A stretch of DNA of 64,000 nt from Thalassomonas actiniarum (GTDB taxonomy: Bacteria; Pseudomonadota; Gammaproteobacteria; Enterobacterales; Alteromonadaceae): the NCBI RefSeq assembly GCF_000948975.2, contig NZ_CP059735.1:4586603-4650602 (forward strand). The letters run 5' to 3'. Positions 1-9,860 of this stretch are shown piece by piece. A program made the translations under genes and the position numbers. The notes beneath the pieces are model-generated. The model was not told where the DNA came from. It ran no database searches and saw nothing but the letters and a program-made list of their open reading frames with translations. Each line of letters starts with the position of its first letter. Position 1 is the stretch's first letter.

Positions 1-284
1 ATGTCTTCATCATAATCTTGATCTTGGCTGATGGTTAACACCCGCTGATGGGGAAGCTGCAAATAGGCTAAGGCCAGTTGTGCATTTCCCTGATCTTCAA
101 ACAAGCTCGCCAGCCGGTGTGACGCCGTGATCCACGCCGTTAATAAAGCACTGTTCTTGCCGTCTTGTGTCCATAACTCATCCAGGTATGATTGCGCCTG
201 CTGATAATAATATTCGGCTTGCAAATAATCTTTATTGTCAAAACACCTGTTGCCATTACCCAGCAAGTCCTGCCACCCAATCAT
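1..284 (-). CDS. TPR-like helical protein, 5' part only
   Basis: The window opens inside this gene. About 94 N-terminal residues are visible and the stop lies beyond base 1. The start is the ATG whose first base is 284, with an AAAGGA ribosome site seven bases upstream. No signal peptide is seen. The visible part is helical, with a Tyr/Gln-rich segment (YYYQQAQSYLDELW) and a second amphipathic helix pair, which resembles tetratricopeptide repeats (inference; I do not recognise the family). The only nearby regulatory signal is the Fur-type palindrome about 125 bases upstream, so the gene is likely iron-regulated. It is separated from glnS by the glnS terminator, so it is its own transcription unit. 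Confidence 0.6.
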   Translation of the reverse strand, partial: MIGWQDLLGNGNRCFDNKDYLQAEYYYQQAQSYLDELWTQDGKNSALLTAWITASHRLASLFEDQGNAQLALAYLQLPHQRVLTISQDQDYDED

Positions 285-406
285 ATAGACGTCCTTTAAA
301 AAGCTGCTCAATTATTCATTTTACCTGTAGCAAACCTGAACTAAGTCAGGGACAGGTATTGTTTCGGCGCAGGATATCAATAAAAAAGAATCACTTGCAT
401 AACGCC

Positions 407-443
407 GACAACACAAATGATAATAATTATCATTTGTGTTGTC
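407..443. promoter_or_regulatory. Perfect Fur-type palindrome
   Basis: A 37-base perfect inverted repeat has 18-base arms around the single base 425. Its core TGATAATAATTATCA matches exactly the 7-1-7 Fur consensus TGATAAT-N-ATTATCA. On the minus strand a TTTAAC hexamer just outside it and a GATAAT hexamer inside it, 16 bases apart, could be the -35 and -10 of the gene starting at 284, so Fur binding would block that promoter. The extension beyond the usual 19-21 base Fur box is unusual. Confidence 0.75.
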
Positions 444-537
444 TAGTGTTAAATGAGGTTATTTTCTATCTCAAACCAATTACCCTTAACATCACCCTTT
501 TTAAGCAAACCGGTCAGATAAATTTTTTTATCGCGAT

Positions 538-563
538 AAAAAAAGCCACCCCGGCGGGTGGCT
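538..563 (-). terminator. Intrinsic terminator of glnS
   Basis: On the minus strand a seven-base GC-rich stem (GCCACCC with GGGTGGC, four-base loop) is followed directly by seven T. It lies about 45 bases past the glnS stop. Confidence 0.9.
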
Positions 564-605
564 TCACTTAAAGGCTATAAAGTCTCAGTTAAGGAGACAG
601 CGCCA

Positions 606-2279
606 TTATTTCGCTTCTATTTTAGCCCAGGTATCTCTGAGGCCAACGGTACGGTTAAATACCAGTTTACCTTCAACACTGTCCTGATTATCCAGACAGA
701 AATAACCCTGGCGTTCAAACTGGAAAGCGGCTTCCGGCTTGGCATTAACCAGGTAAGGCTCTACCTTGGCATGTTCAATCACGATAAGCGATTCATCGTT
801 CATCACGCTATGGAAATCATCCGCCGCTCCCGGATTAGGCACGGTAAATAAACGGTCGTATAAACGCACTTCCGCATCCAGGGCTTCACTGGCAGAGACC
901 CAATGAATAACACCTTTCACCTTACGGCCGTCGGCAGGGTTTTTCCCTAAAGTTTCGGGGTCATAACTACAGTAAACCGTGGTCACCTTACCCTGATCGT
1001 CGGTTTCAAAACGTTCGGCTTTAATCACATAAGCGCCGCGTAAACGTACTTCTTTACCTAAAACCAGGCGTTTGTACTTTTTGTTGGCTTCTTCACGGAA
1101 ATCTTCCGCTTCGATATAAAGTTCACGGGTAAACGGCACTTCCCGGGTACCCTGGCTCTCATCGCTGGGATGGTTCTTAACCTTCAGGGTTTCCACCTTA
1201 TCCTGGTCAAAATTCTCAATCACAACTTTGATCGGGTCAAGCACTGCCATGGCGCGCGGGGCATTGTCGTTAAGATCTTCACGGATACAGGCTTCGAGCA
1301 CGCTCATTTCCACCGTGTTATCCATCTTAGTGACACCTATGCGTTTGGCAAACTCACGGATAGAAGCCGGGGTATAACCGCGGCGGCGGAAAGCGGCAAT
1401 GGTCGGCATACGCGGGTCGTCCCAGCCGCTGACCAGATTTTCTTCCACCAATGAATTAAGCTTACGCTTACTCATCACGGTATATTCAAGATTCAGGCGC
1501 GAGAATTCGTATTGTCTTGGCTGGGTTTTGATCGAAATATTATCGATTACCCAGTCGTATAAACGGCGGTTATCCTGGAACTCTAATGAACATAAAGAAT
1601 GGGTGATCCCCTCAATCGCATCCGAGATACAGTGAGTGAAATCATACATGGGATAGATACACCACTTATCACCGGTTTGGTGGTGATGGGCAAACTTAAC
1701 CCGGTAAATGATCGGGTCGCGCATACACATAAAGCTCGAAGCCATATCGATCTTGGCGCGCAGTGAACACTCACCTTCTTTAAATTCGCCGTTACGCATT
1801 TTTTCAAATAACGCCAGGTTTTCTTCAACGCTGGTATCCCGGTACGGGCTGTTTTTACCCGGCTCTTTCAAAGTGCCGCGGTATTCACGGGTTTGTTCGC
1901 CGTTTAAGAAACAAACATAAGCCAGGCCTTTTTCGATCAGCTCAACCGCATAACCGTGCAACTGGTCAAAATAATCGGAAGAATAATGCACATCTCCGGC
2001 CCACTCGTAACCTAACCAGTGAACATCTTTTTCGATGGCGTGCACGTAATCGATATCTTCTTTTTCCGGGTTGGTGTCATCAAACCTGAGATTACATAAA
2101 CCATCATAGTCCTGGGCGATGCCAAAATTTAAACATATGGCTTTAGCATGGCCGATATGCAAATAGCCGTTCGGCTCGGGTGGAAACCGGGTTTGCACCG
2201 ATGTATGCTTGCCCTGGGCAAGATCCGTGTCTATGATTTGACGAATAAAATTTGTTGGACGGCTCTCAGTTTCCGACAT
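606..2279 (-). CDS. glnS: Glutaminyl-tRNA synthetase
   Basis: Charges tRNA(Gln) with glutamine in the cytosol, using ATP. It is a class I synthetase of 557 residues, very close to the 554 of the E. coli enzyme. The HIGH motif is at residues 41-44 in an [10 protein letters not shown] context, and the KMSKS-type loop appears as VMSKRK near residue 268. The C-terminal third carries the two beta-barrel anticodon-binding modules typical of GlnRS. The ATG at 2279 is preceded by a GAGG ribosome site. The gene is monocistronic: a likely extended -10 promoter lies just upstream and a strong terminator just downstream. Nothing unusual. Confidence 0.97.
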   Translation of the reverse strand: MSETESRPTNFIRQIIDTDLAQGKHTSVQTRFPPEPNGYLHIGHAKAICLNFGIAQDYDGLCNLRFDDTNPEKEDIDYVHAIEKDVHWLGYEWAGDVHYSSDYFDQLHGYAVELIEKGLAYVCFLNGEQTREYRGTLKEPGKNSPYRDTSVEENLALFEKMRNGEFKEGECSLRAKIDMASSFMCMRDPIIYRVKFAHHHQTGDKWCIYPMYDFTHCISDAIEGITHSLCSLEFQDNRRLYDWVIDNISIKTQPRQYEFSRLNLEYTVMSKRKLNSLVEENLVSGWDDPRMPTIAAFRRRGYTPASIREFAKRIGVTKMDNTVEMSVLEACIREDLNDNAPRAMAVLDPIKVVIENFDQDKVETLKVKNHPSDESQGTREVPFTRELYIEAEDFREEANKKYKRLVLGKEVRLRGAYVIKAERFETDDQGKVTTVYCSYDPETLGKNPADGRKVKGVIHWVSASEALDAEVRLYDRLFTVPNPGAADDFHSVMNDESLIVIEHAKVEPYLVNAKPEAAFQFERQGYFCLDNQDSVEGKLVFNRTVGLRDTWAKIEAK

Positions 2280-2327
2280 CTAGTTAACCTCTAAAATGAC
2301 CTTAGGCAGATATTGATATAAACGGGG

Positions 2328-2336
2328 ATTATATCA
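2328..2336 (-). promoter_or_regulatory. Extended -10 promoter element for glnS
   Basis: The minus strand reads TGATATAAT, a perfect TATAAT with an extended TGn. It is about 50 bases upstream of the glnS start. No good -35 hexamer is seen at the right distance, which is common for extended -10 promoters. Confidence 0.5.
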
Positions 2337-2564
2337 AGCAATTTCGCTAACCCCTAGCAAAGGGTTTAATTTTATTGAAGTGGGGATAACAATCACCTTT
2401 TTAAAGTACCCGGCAAAGAAATATTCCCGGTTATGCAGCGCATTTTTATAAAAGCGGCTTAATCTGTTAATGCGCCTTGGCTCTCCCCCGCTTGTTCTGC
2501 CTTGTTTACCCCAGGTAATATTGATAACATCCGAGCGTTTCTCCTCAATTTACAATAAATTATC

Positions 2565-3908
2565 ATGATGAAAAAAGGATTATTCGCCTTATGGCTGGCT
2601 TCGCTTGGCCTGGCGTTTTTATTGGGATACAAGCTAACCCCTGCGTCCCAGCCTCAAACAAGCGGGCACCAGACGACATTTGTCCAACCCCGGCCCCAGA
2701 GCAATACCGCCACCGGAGTCGGCGTCGATAATAGACAAAATGCCAATACAGGGCTGCCGGTAAAACAAGTGACTTCACCAAGCGCCCCTGTCACTGACCC
2801 TGGCGAGGTAAAAGATTCCCTGGTACGGATAAAATCCCTGCTCGGTAATGGCAATATGATGATGGATATGGAGGGCATTGCCCAATCCTATCTGCTGGTC
2901 AAAGCTTTTTCCGAGCAGAATGTGCTTGAGAGTCTGTCACTGTTAAAAAATGAGCTGGAGCAGGCGGACAACATGATGCCGCTGATGTTGATTCTGGGGC
3001 GTTACGCCGAGTTAAATCCGTTACAGGCGATCGCTTTCACCGAAGATAACCTCAGTTCATCACAAACTCAAATGGCTGCCATGGCCTCTGTTATCGGCGC
3101 CTGGTCAAAACAGGATCCAAACGGTGCCTACAACTGGTATCTCAACAGCCAGGAAAACAACCCTAACCAAAGCGTTTTTAACGCCAACTCTGCCGGTTTA
3201 ATGGCCATTTTTAACGGTTTAGCCAACCAGGATTTAGATGATGCCATCAGCAAACTTGCGGACATTTCAGGCCACAAAAACAATACCATGATGGCAGTGA
3301 GCGGTATTACTGCAGCCTTTACCGACAAAGAGCAATTTGCTCATTTTCTTGAAGAAACCAAAGCACTTGACGACAGGCGTATTCAACAATCGGTGCTGTC
3401 CACCTGGACCATGAAAAATCCCCAAGATACCGTTGCCTGGCTCGACACCATAGAAAACGAAAAAGATAAAAAAGCCCTGCAGCAAGATGTGCTGGGAAGC
3501 TGGATGTTCACCCAACCGTTAGATGCCGCCAGCTGGTATATCAGTCAGGCAGATGCACAAGATAAACAATCGGCGAGCGAGCAGATAATTTCCCAATGGG
3601 GCCGAAACGACCCGAGTGCCACCTTAAACTGGCTTGAACAGCAAGTAGACATAGACAATGAAGCATCGGCCAAGGCCCTGCTGGAAACCAGTGTTTATGA
3701 ACATCCGGACTTTGCTATCGAGCACCTTGGACGCCTGTCCAGCGATGAAGATAAACAGCGGCTTTCTTTTAATATTTACCAGGCGCTTGAGCGTGAAAGC
3801 GAACAAAGAGCAGCAAACTTTGTCGCCTCATCGCCGTATAAAGAAGCTTTAGAAAATCAAATAGATGAGTACCGGCAAAGGCAGCTAAAACGGGCAAACA
3901 CTCAATAA
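2565..3908 (+). CDS. Membrane-anchored helical-repeat protein, unknown function
   Basis: A 447-residue protein with an N-terminal hydrophobic segment (about residues 5-22) that is either a signal peptide or an anchor, then a Gln/Thr/Pro-rich linker to about residue 75. The rest is built of roughly 30-residue helical repeats. Four clear ones, between about residues 165 and 365, share W, then D/N-P or Q-P, then A, then W (for example WSKQDPNGAYNW, WTMKNPQDTVAW and WGRNDPSATLNW). Weaker copies flank them. This is a TPR-like solenoid, probably for protein contacts in the periplasm (inference). ATG codons at 2565 and 2568 are both possible starts and the ribosome site is weak. I do not recognise a named family. 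Confidence 0.8.
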   Translation: MMKKGLFALWLASLGLAFLLGYKLTPASQPQTSGHQTTFVQPRPQSNTATGVGVDNRQNANTGLPVKQVTSPSAPVTDPGEVKDSLVRIKSLLGNGNMMMDMEGIAQSYLLVKAFSEQNVLESLSLLKNELEQADNMMPLMLILGRYAELNPLQAIAFTEDNLSSSQTQMAAMASVIGAWSKQDPNGAYNWYLNSQENNPNQSVFNANSAGLMAIFNGLANQDLDDAISKLADISGHKNNTMMAVSGITAAFTDKEQFAHFLEETKALDDRRIQQSVLSTWTMKNPQDTVAWLDTIENEKDKKALQQDVLGSWMFTQPLDAASWYISQADAQDKQSASEQIISQWGRNDPSATLNWLEQQVDIDNEASAKALLETSVYEHPDFAIEHLGRLSSDEDKQRLSFNIYQALERESEQRAANFVASSPYKEALENQIDEYRQRQLKRANTQ

Positions 3909-4043
3909 TACCGGCACTGTTGAACAAAAATACCGCCCCCGGGCAAACACAGAAAAGCAACATTAACATTTAAGCCCAGGGCCCTGACTGCACTGCTTTT
4001 TGCACCAATGTCCTGAAGCAACCATTAATAATACGGGAATAAC

Positions 4044-5930
4044 ATGAAGAAAAACCTCCGTCAGCGGCTCCCTTGGGGAGCACAGCACCAGGCAAAAACC
4101 ACCAGCCATAAAGGCGCTCTGCTGCCGTTATTGTGCGCCCTGCCTTTGTTAAGTGCCTGCCAGTCGGTCACTCCGCTTTCAACAGATGCAGCGCAAACAC
4201 AAACCATAACAACCGTGGCAAGCGAGCAAGCCCTTAATCAGGAAAATATCCGCTTAAACGCCTTAATGGATGAAATTTGGCAATACCGCCTGAAAGTCGA
4301 TCCTTTCAAAGCTACCAAGTCCGGTGATAACCGCTATAACCACTTGTTGCCGGACTTCTCACCAGAAGCTCTGGCAGAGAAAAACAAGCAATTACTCGGC
4401 TATGTCAGCCGCCTTGAGGCTATAGACAGGCAGCAATTGTCCCAGGAAAATATCATCAACCTGGACATCTTACTGCGCCAGCTGGATAACGACATCAGCC
4501 TGTACAAATATAAAAAACACTATGTGCCTATTTTGGCAGAGTCGGGCTTTCACTCCGATTTTACCTTTACCGTTAAAGGCATGCCGTTCGCCAAGAGCAA
4601 AGATTACCACAATTACCTGAGCCGCCTGGAAGCCCTGCCCCGCTATTTTGCTCAGCAAATTCACTGGATGCGCCAGGGGCTGGCTACCGGCAGAACCTTG
4701 CCCAGTGCAGTGTTATCCGGCTATGAGCAAGGCATCGCCGCCTTTATTGATGACGATCCGGCCAGCAGCGTATTATACGCCCCGTTCAAAAAACAGCCCG
4801 CAGATATCAGCCAGCAAGATTTTCAGCAGTTGCAACAACAAGCGCTGGCACTGCTCGCCAAAAAGGTGATCCCCGCCTATCAGGACTTTTATGACTTTAT
4901 GGTGAGCACCTATATTCCACAGGCCAGGAAAACCTTGGGGTTAAGCGCAACACCTGACGGCGCAGATTTTTACCAAAACCGGGTAAAATACTACACCACC
5001 ACAGATAAAACTCCGGATCAGATCTTTAATTTGGGCATGCAGGAAGTAAAACGCATCCGCAACGAAATGCAGCAGATCATCACTTCCCTTGATTTTGACG
5101 GGGATTTTGCTGCCTTTGTTAACTTCCTGCGCACCGATCCCCAATTTTACGCAACAAGCGCCGAGGCACTGTTAAAAGAAGCGGCCTACATCGCGAAAAA
5201 AATGGATGCCAAGCTGCCGGCCCTGTTTAAACATTTACCCCGCAACCCCTATGGCGTAGTACCGGTCCCTGATCACCTGGCGCCCAAATATACCATAGGA
5301 CGCTACATTCCCCCGAGCCAGGACACCCAGCCGGGTTATTACTGGCTCAATACTTATGGCCTGGATCGCCGACCGCTTTACGTACTGGAAGCGTTAACCC
5401 TACATGAAGCGGTGCCCGGACATCACTTACAAAGCGCCATCAACCGGGAATTGAGCGATTTACCTCCCCACCGCCGCTACTCCTATATTTCCGCTTTTGG
5501 CGAAGGCTGGGGCTTATATGCCGAATACCTGGGCTTAGAAGCGGGCTTTTATCAGGATCCCTACAGCAACTTTGGTCGCTTAACCTATGAAATGTGGCGC
5601 GCCTGCCGCCTGGTAATAGATACCGGCGTCCACAGCAAAGGCTGGAGCCGCCAGCAGGCAATAGATTTTTTGCAGCAAAATACCGCCTTATCCAAGCATA
5701 ATGTCCGCACCGAAGTCGACCGCTACATTTCCTGGCCCGGACAGGCACTTTCCTACAAGATGGGAGAGCTGACCATCAAACGCCTGCGTCGCGAAACCGA
5801 GCAGGCCTTAGGGGAAAAGTTTGATATACGTGAGTTTCATGATCAGGTACTCAAAAATGGCTCGGTGCCGCTGCAAGTACTGGAGCAGCAAATCAAGCAT
5901 TATGTTAAAAAGCAGTTACAGGAAAAATAA
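4044..5930 (+). CDS. DUF885-family putative metallopeptidase lipoprotein
   Basis: A 628-residue protein of the DUF885 family, which is predicted to be a zinc peptidase family. An unusually long, basic N-terminal region precedes a lipobox ending LLSAC, so Cys39 is the predicted lipidation site and the protein should be anchored in the envelope. The hallmark HEAVPGHH motif, with putative metal-binding histidines, begins near residue 454 and is followed by EGWGLYAEYL, whose glutamate is a candidate third ligand. The substrate is unknown; peptides are an inference. The ATG at 4044 has GGGAA upstream. The preceding gene on the same strand ends 135 bases away, so co-transcription is possible but not shown. 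Confidence 0.88.
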   Translation: MKKNLRQRLPWGAQHQAKTTSHKGALLPLLCALPLLSACQSVTPLSTDAAQTQTITTVASEQALNQENIRLNALMDEIWQYRLKVDPFKATKSGDNRYNHLLPDFSPEALAEKNKQLLGYVSRLEAIDRQQLSQENIINLDILLRQLDNDISLYKYKKHYVPILAESGFHSDFTFTVKGMPFAKSKDYHNYLSRLEALPRYFAQQIHWMRQGLATGRTLPSAVLSGYEQGIAAFIDDDPASSVLYAPFKKQPADISQQDFQQLQQQALALLAKKVIPAYQDFYDFMVSTYIPQARKTLGLSATPDGADFYQNRVKYYTTTDKTPDQIFNLGMQEVKRIRNEMQQIITSLDFDGDFAAFVNFLRTDPQFYATSAEALLKEAAYIAKKMDAKLPALFKHLPRNPYGVVPVPDHLAPKYTIGRYIPPSQDTQPGYYWLNTYGLDRRPLYVLEALTLHEAVPGHHLQSAINRELSDLPPHRRYSYISAFGEGWGLYAEYLGLEAGFYQDPYSNFGRLTYEMWRACRLVIDTGVHSKGWSRQQAIDFLQQNTALSKHNVRTEVDRYISWPGQALSYKMGELTIKRLRRETEQALGEKFDIREFHDQVLKNGSVPLQVLEQQIKHYVKKQLQEK

Positions 5931-5959
5931 TTCCTTAAGCTGTTAAGTAAACGAAATAC

Positions 5960-5991
5960 GGTCAACTTGCCGCCTTAGTAACAAGTTGACC
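5960..5991. repeat. Inverted repeat between convergent genes
   Basis: GGTCAACTTG and its exact complement CAAGTTGACC are separated by 12 bases. It lies between the convergent DUF885 and PEP-CTERM genes. There is no T tract, so it is at best a weak bidirectional terminator. Confidence 0.5.
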
Positions 5992-6038
5992 AAACAAGCC
6001 GGGTTATTTTCCCAGCTTAACCCCCAAAGTTAACGGCT

Positions 6039-6908
6039 TTAGCTGTTTTTATCGGCCGAGACATGCTTTCTTCGGCGAAAGCCAATCCCCGCTAAACCTA
6101 ATCCCAGTAAAGCCAAACTGGCAGGCTCGGGCACTTGCGTGCCAAAAGTTACACTACCGAGAGTCGACGATACCGCCACTTTATCATAGGCTTCGTTAAC
6201 GCTGCCGTGATAGGCAACCGGTGTTAAAAACTGGCCATTTTGCTGCAAACCCGAAGGGGCAAAACCGGTGGATGAATTATCATTAATGCATTGCTCGCTT
6301 GATGAGAGATCACACGTATCTAATGACCCGACATAAAACGGCGACAGGGGGTCAACAACTGCCTGGTATGGCGAGCTGTAATAATTTCCTGAAAAACCGG
6401 CAATACCGATAAGTTTGTTGATCTCATTAATACCGCTGTTATAAACATTATGATCTGTGCCCAGCACCAGTCCGCCGCCAAACGTATCCAGTTGCTGTGC
6501 ATAATTTTGGATCCACAAATCCTCTGCCCCACGATTGCCCCTACTGGTATAACTGCTTGATGATGACAAGATACGGCCATCGGCAATCAAATTCTGCTCA
6601 CTTCGGTTATTGTACCAGTCGGCAATGCCCTGATAATTGGCCATTTGATTAGCATTTCTATCGCTTTGACTGGAAAGATCATAAATCCACAGCTGATCAA
6701 AATTGTCAAAATCATCATAGGTTTCGCTATTAAGAAAGCGTGTCGTGACATTTACCCCGTCCAATGAATCGATCATACTGGCAATCTCATAACCCTGACT
6801 GCTGTAGCTGCCGCCGACAAAACCAAACATAATTTCACTGGCATTCGCCGTTGCAGATAAACCCAAATACGTAGTGGCAAGCGCTATGGCAGATAATTTT
6901 TTGTTCAT
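6039..6908 (-). CDS. PEP-CTERM sorting-domain exported protein
   Basis: A 289-residue secreted protein. The N-terminus MNKKLSAIALATTYLGLSATANA is a classic signal peptide, and the C-terminus has the PEP-CTERM tripartite signal: VPEPASLALLG, a short hydrophobic helix, then FRRRK. Proteins of this class are exported and processed by an exosortase, which is not in this window. The middle is rich in Ser, Asn, Tyr and Asp. It mentions no catalytic motif I recognise. I chose the ATG at 6908 because AGGAG lies eight bases upstream; a longer reading starts further up but has no ribosome site. It stands alone, convergent with the DUF885 gene. Confidence 0.88.
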   Translation of the reverse strand: MNKKLSAIALATTYLGLSATANASEIMFGFVGGSYSSQGYEIASMIDSLDGVNVTTRFLNSETYDDFDNFDQLWIYDLSSQSDRNANQMANYQGIADWYNNRSEQNLIADGRILSSSSSYTSRGNRGAEDLWIQNYAQQLDTFGGGLVLGTDHNVYNSGINEINKLIGIAGFSGNYYSSPYQAVVDPLSPFYVGSLDTCDLSSSEQCINDNSSTGFAPSGLQQNGQFLTPVAYHGSVNEAYDKVAVSSTLGSVTFGTQVPEPASLALLGLGLAGIGFRRRKHVSADKNS

Positions 6909-7147
6909 GAAATACTCCTGACTGCTAATTAACAAATTTTTGACATCATTGTGCTATGAGCAAAAACTGAACCAGAAGTGACCAACAAATAATATTAAAG
7001 GGAAATGAAGTAGCCCTATTTATCTATATGATAAAAAGGATATTTTGCTAACGAAGAATAAAGTGCAGATAAAGGAGACCGGTAAATCTCCTTCGGACAG
7101 AAATAATTAAGCTTTATGTCTAAAAGGTTAACCGCAGGCTAAATAAA

Positions 7148-7675
7148 CTAACCTTCATTTTCCTCCTTGGCATAACCGTATTTCTGAGCCACGGCTTTTA
7201 ACTCGGGCCGGGAAGAAAGATGACTTTGCCACCCCATATCCAGCATGCATTTTTTTTCTATATCACTTTGTGAGCCATATCTAAGGGCTGTGATACGGGC
7301 ATCACGGGCGCTTCTCCCGCCCAGGTTACCATTACACTCTGTATTATGATCCACTCCCCCGGTAACCGAGGTTGACCCTGAGCCCGCCTTCACCATATTG
7401 TCTCGGCTAACACAGCTAGTGCTCCCCCCGCCGCTCTTTTGAATGGCATAGGCTTCACAGTTTTTTTTCTGCTCACGAAACCGGGTCATAATTTTCTCGC
7501 GCGCATCGAGGTAGGCCCGGCGGTGACTCAAACATTCACTATAAGTGTCTCGCTCGGTTTCCATGCAATATACCTGGGCGCTTTTCAACGGGCTGGTACT
7601 TTTACAGGCAACAAGAAAAGCAGATAATACAAAAAATAAAATGAAAGCCACTTTGATATTGGGGCAAGCAGGCAT
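7148..7675 (-). CDS. Cys-rich lipoprotein, unknown
   Basis: A 175-residue protein with a hydrophobic leader ending FLVAC, so Cys24 is the predicted lipidation site. Seven further cysteines are spread through the mature part (CMETERDTYSEC, KNCEAYAIQ, STSCVSRD, ECNGNLGG, KCMLDMGW), which suggests periplasmic disulfides. The middle is charged and helical, with a Gly/Ser-rich stretch around residues 85-105. AAGGA lies upstream of the ATG. I do not recognise the family. It has no obvious operon partner. Confidence 0.75.
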   Translation of the reverse strand: MPACPNIKVAFILFFVLSAFLVACKSTSPLKSAQVYCMETERDTYSECLSHRRAYLDAREKIMTRFREQKKNCEAYAIQKSGGGSTSCVSRDNMVKAGSGSTSVTGGVDHNTECNGNLGGRSARDARITALRYGSQSDIEKKCMLDMGWQSHLSSRPELKAVAQKYGYAKEENEG

Positions 7676-7881
7676 AAGCTAAGTCCTTTATTGTCATGAA
7701 TTACTTTGAGTGTAGCAGAAGCCCAAAGGGTAAAGAAAAACAGAAGTCTATCGTAGCAGGCAAAATAATAGCCTGGTATTTTAAAGGCTTATATTATTTC
7801 AATATCGAGATAAGAGAACATCTGGCGACAAGCATAAAATCCCCAAATGTTCTCCTGCTTATGCGAGCAAATCACAAATAT

Positions 7882-8073
7882 TTAGTTATAACCAAGAATA
7901 TAATTTCCCTCCCCATCAAGCTCAACTTCTAACGCCAGTGCCGCCTTATTGGTTACACTGCTTGCCTGGTTAGTTTCGTTGATAAAAACCGGCTCGTTTA
8001 TCCGGCCATGGGTTAAGACATTACTTTCTTTTGCCAGGGTATTATCGTTTAACGGCAATATTAAATTCGACAT
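7882..8073 (-). CDS. 63-residue small protein, unknown
   Basis: The start is the ATG at 8073 because AAAGGATG lies nine bases upstream; a longer reading from 8112 has no such site. The protein is acidic, with no signal peptide, no membrane helix and no cysteine. It ends in an acidic stretch (ALEVELDGEGNYILGYN). I do not recognise it. The good ribosome site and the FNR-like box upstream argue that it is expressed. A peptide precursor is possible, but no modifying enzyme is nearby. Confidence 0.5.
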   Translation of the reverse strand: MSNLILPLNDNTLAKESNVLTHGRINEPVFINETNQASSVTNKAALALEVELDGEGNYILGYN

Positions 8074-8572
8074 ATAGATCATCCTTTTTATCTGGGGCAT
8101 TGATTCCAACAAAATAAATTTTACTCAATTATCAGTTAATATTTTTGATCTAAATCAGTCATCAACATTAACGGTTTGCCTACTTGCATCAGCATAACTA
8201 ATGCCAGTATTTAACCTTAATTTCTTTACGTTAATATGATCTAATTAAGTCAATTGCACAGGCAATAAAAAGTGATGCTTAATGAGGGGAAAGAGTATCC
8301 GGAATAGCTTTTAACCAAAAGAAAACACCAGCAGAAAACAATTTATAAAAACCAGGTAATCAATAAGTTACAAAGCGCTAATTGCTTTTTCAAATTGACT
8401 TATTCAATTGAAGAGTTTGAGAGTACATAGCATAAATAAACTGCCTGAGCTAAACATCCGACCAGACAAGAGCTTTCCCGGCTTCGGGCATAACAGCAAG
8501 AAGCATTAACAGCCGATGATAAGCTGTGCACTCGATTAGGGATTTGTGCCCTTTTTTGGAGAGCTTTACCGG
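8074..8572. other. 499-base non-coding stretch
   Basis: AT-rich. Apart from the FNR-like box at 8145-8158 and a GATAAT hexamer on the minus strand near 8128-8133, I see no gene, RNA or repeat. Confidence 0.5.
8145..8158. promoter_or_regulatory. FNR/Anr-like box
   Basis: TTGATCTAAATCAG matches TTGAT-N4-ATCAA at nine of ten positions. It is about 70 bases upstream of the 63-residue gene and overlaps where the -35 for GATAAT at 8128-8133 would be. Confidence 0.3.
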
Positions 8573-9316
8573 CTAATTCACACCATAGCTTTTTTTAATC
8601 GCGGCTAAAACTCCGTTTTTCCTGATCTGTTCAAGCCCGAGATTAAAGTCGGTAATAATTTCCCGGCGTCTTTTATGGTTCCGCCCGATAGCAACATGTA
8701 AAGGTTTATTGAGAAATGCCGGTTCAACGATATCAATTTTCTGCAGCAGAGCAGGCGCCCTTTTATTCACTGTCGCCATAAAGCCAAGATCATCTTCGAT
8801 CATCAAATCTATCCGTTTAGCCAACAACATTTTTAAATTCTGCATCATATTGATCACTTCATTTCTTTGAAAGTTTTTAGCATGATCAAATGCCTGACCG
8901 TAGCTGGAGCCACTGATAATACCGACAACCTTATTATCCAAACTCGAGAGGTCTTTATACGCAAAAGACTCGCCTTTTCTGATAATAAACTTTAGCCGGC
9001 TACTGGTATAAGGCTGAGAATACAACAGAAATTTGGTACGTTCTTGTGTTAACCAGGCATTGGGTAAAATATCGTATTTGCCATGTTCAACCCCATGGAT
9101 AGCCCTGGCCCAGGACGTTTTAATCACCTTAAGTGCATAACCTTGCGTTGCAAACGCCGCCCTAACCACTTCTATGCACAAACCTTTGCCGGGATGAGAA
9201 AAATCGACATACGGCGGCCAGTCATCTGCTACAACGGTAATGCTTTTCTCACTGGCCAGAACCGAAGAGAGGGATGTTAACAACATCAAGAATAAGGCAA
9301 AGACAGATCTCAGCAT
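8573..9316 (-). CDS. Orphan periplasmic solute-binding protein (SBP_bac_3 type)
   Basis: A 247-residue protein with a signal peptide (MLRSVFALFLMLLTSLSSVLA) followed by the family-3 solute-binding fold. It opens with the ITVVADDWPPYVDF strand and ends with a typical closing helix. This family binds amino acids or related polar compounds outside the inner membrane. No permease or ATPase is nearby, so it is probably an orphan binding protein rather than part of a complete ABC transporter. The ligand cannot be read from the sequence. It shares its style with the protein at 44510, which has the same W-P-P near its first strand. Confidence 0.85.
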   Translation of the reverse strand: MLRSVFALFLMLLTSLSSVLASEKSITVVADDWPPYVDFSHPGKGLCIEVVRAAFATQGYALKVIKTSWARAIHGVEHGKYDILPNAWLTQERTKFLLYSQPYTSSRLKFIIRKGESFAYKDLSSLDNKVVGIISGSSYGQAFDHAKNFQRNEVINMMQNLKMLLAKRIDLMIEDDLGFMATVNKRAPALLQKIDIVEPAFLNKPLHVAIGRNHKRRREIITDFNLGLEQIRKNGVLAAIKKSYGVN

Positions 9317-9860
9317 TCAGCGCTTATATTTATGATGAGCGGGTATATCTCAGTGTATAAATATAAGATCTTAATTACCATTGAAATATTTTTCGGACAC
9401 TTCCACTTCAGCGTTTCTGCTGAAAAGCGGCTAGCACCGGCGGTAATAACAACATCAAGGATATAACAAAAAAAGCCGGAGAGTCGGCAACACAAGCTGG
9501 CTTGCTCCTTATATCGACACCTTAAAGTCCTATACAAGACTAAGCAGCAAGTTTATCCACCCCAACTAGAGTTACCTTGTTGGAACTAACCACTAAAAGC
9601 CAATAGAAATCAATACGTTATTTAACAAGAGCTAGTATAAATAAAAATTAATCTAAGAAAGAACGCGGCAAACATCCTCTTTGAACTACTCACGGTTACC
9701 TTTGGGGTATAGTGCTTCGTTTTCAGGTAGCAGTGAAATTGCTGCACTTAGCCGCCCCTGAATGACAGCTAAGTGTTGGCCAGCTCCCCTTTAATTTGAT
9801 AAAAGCAGCAGGATTGTACTGCTCCCGGATTAGGCGAATACAAGGTTTGGCAATGTCGGT
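9317..9860. other. 544-base non-coding stretch
   Basis: No convincing gene. On the minus strand a short GCCG/CGGC hairpin followed by seven T at about 9468-9488 could be a weak terminator, roughly 370 bases past the DsbB-like gene. Confidence 0.4.

Noticed and set aside
167-571. Plus-strand open frame before glnS
   Set aside because: It crosses the Fur palindrome and the glnS terminator and has low-complexity composition.
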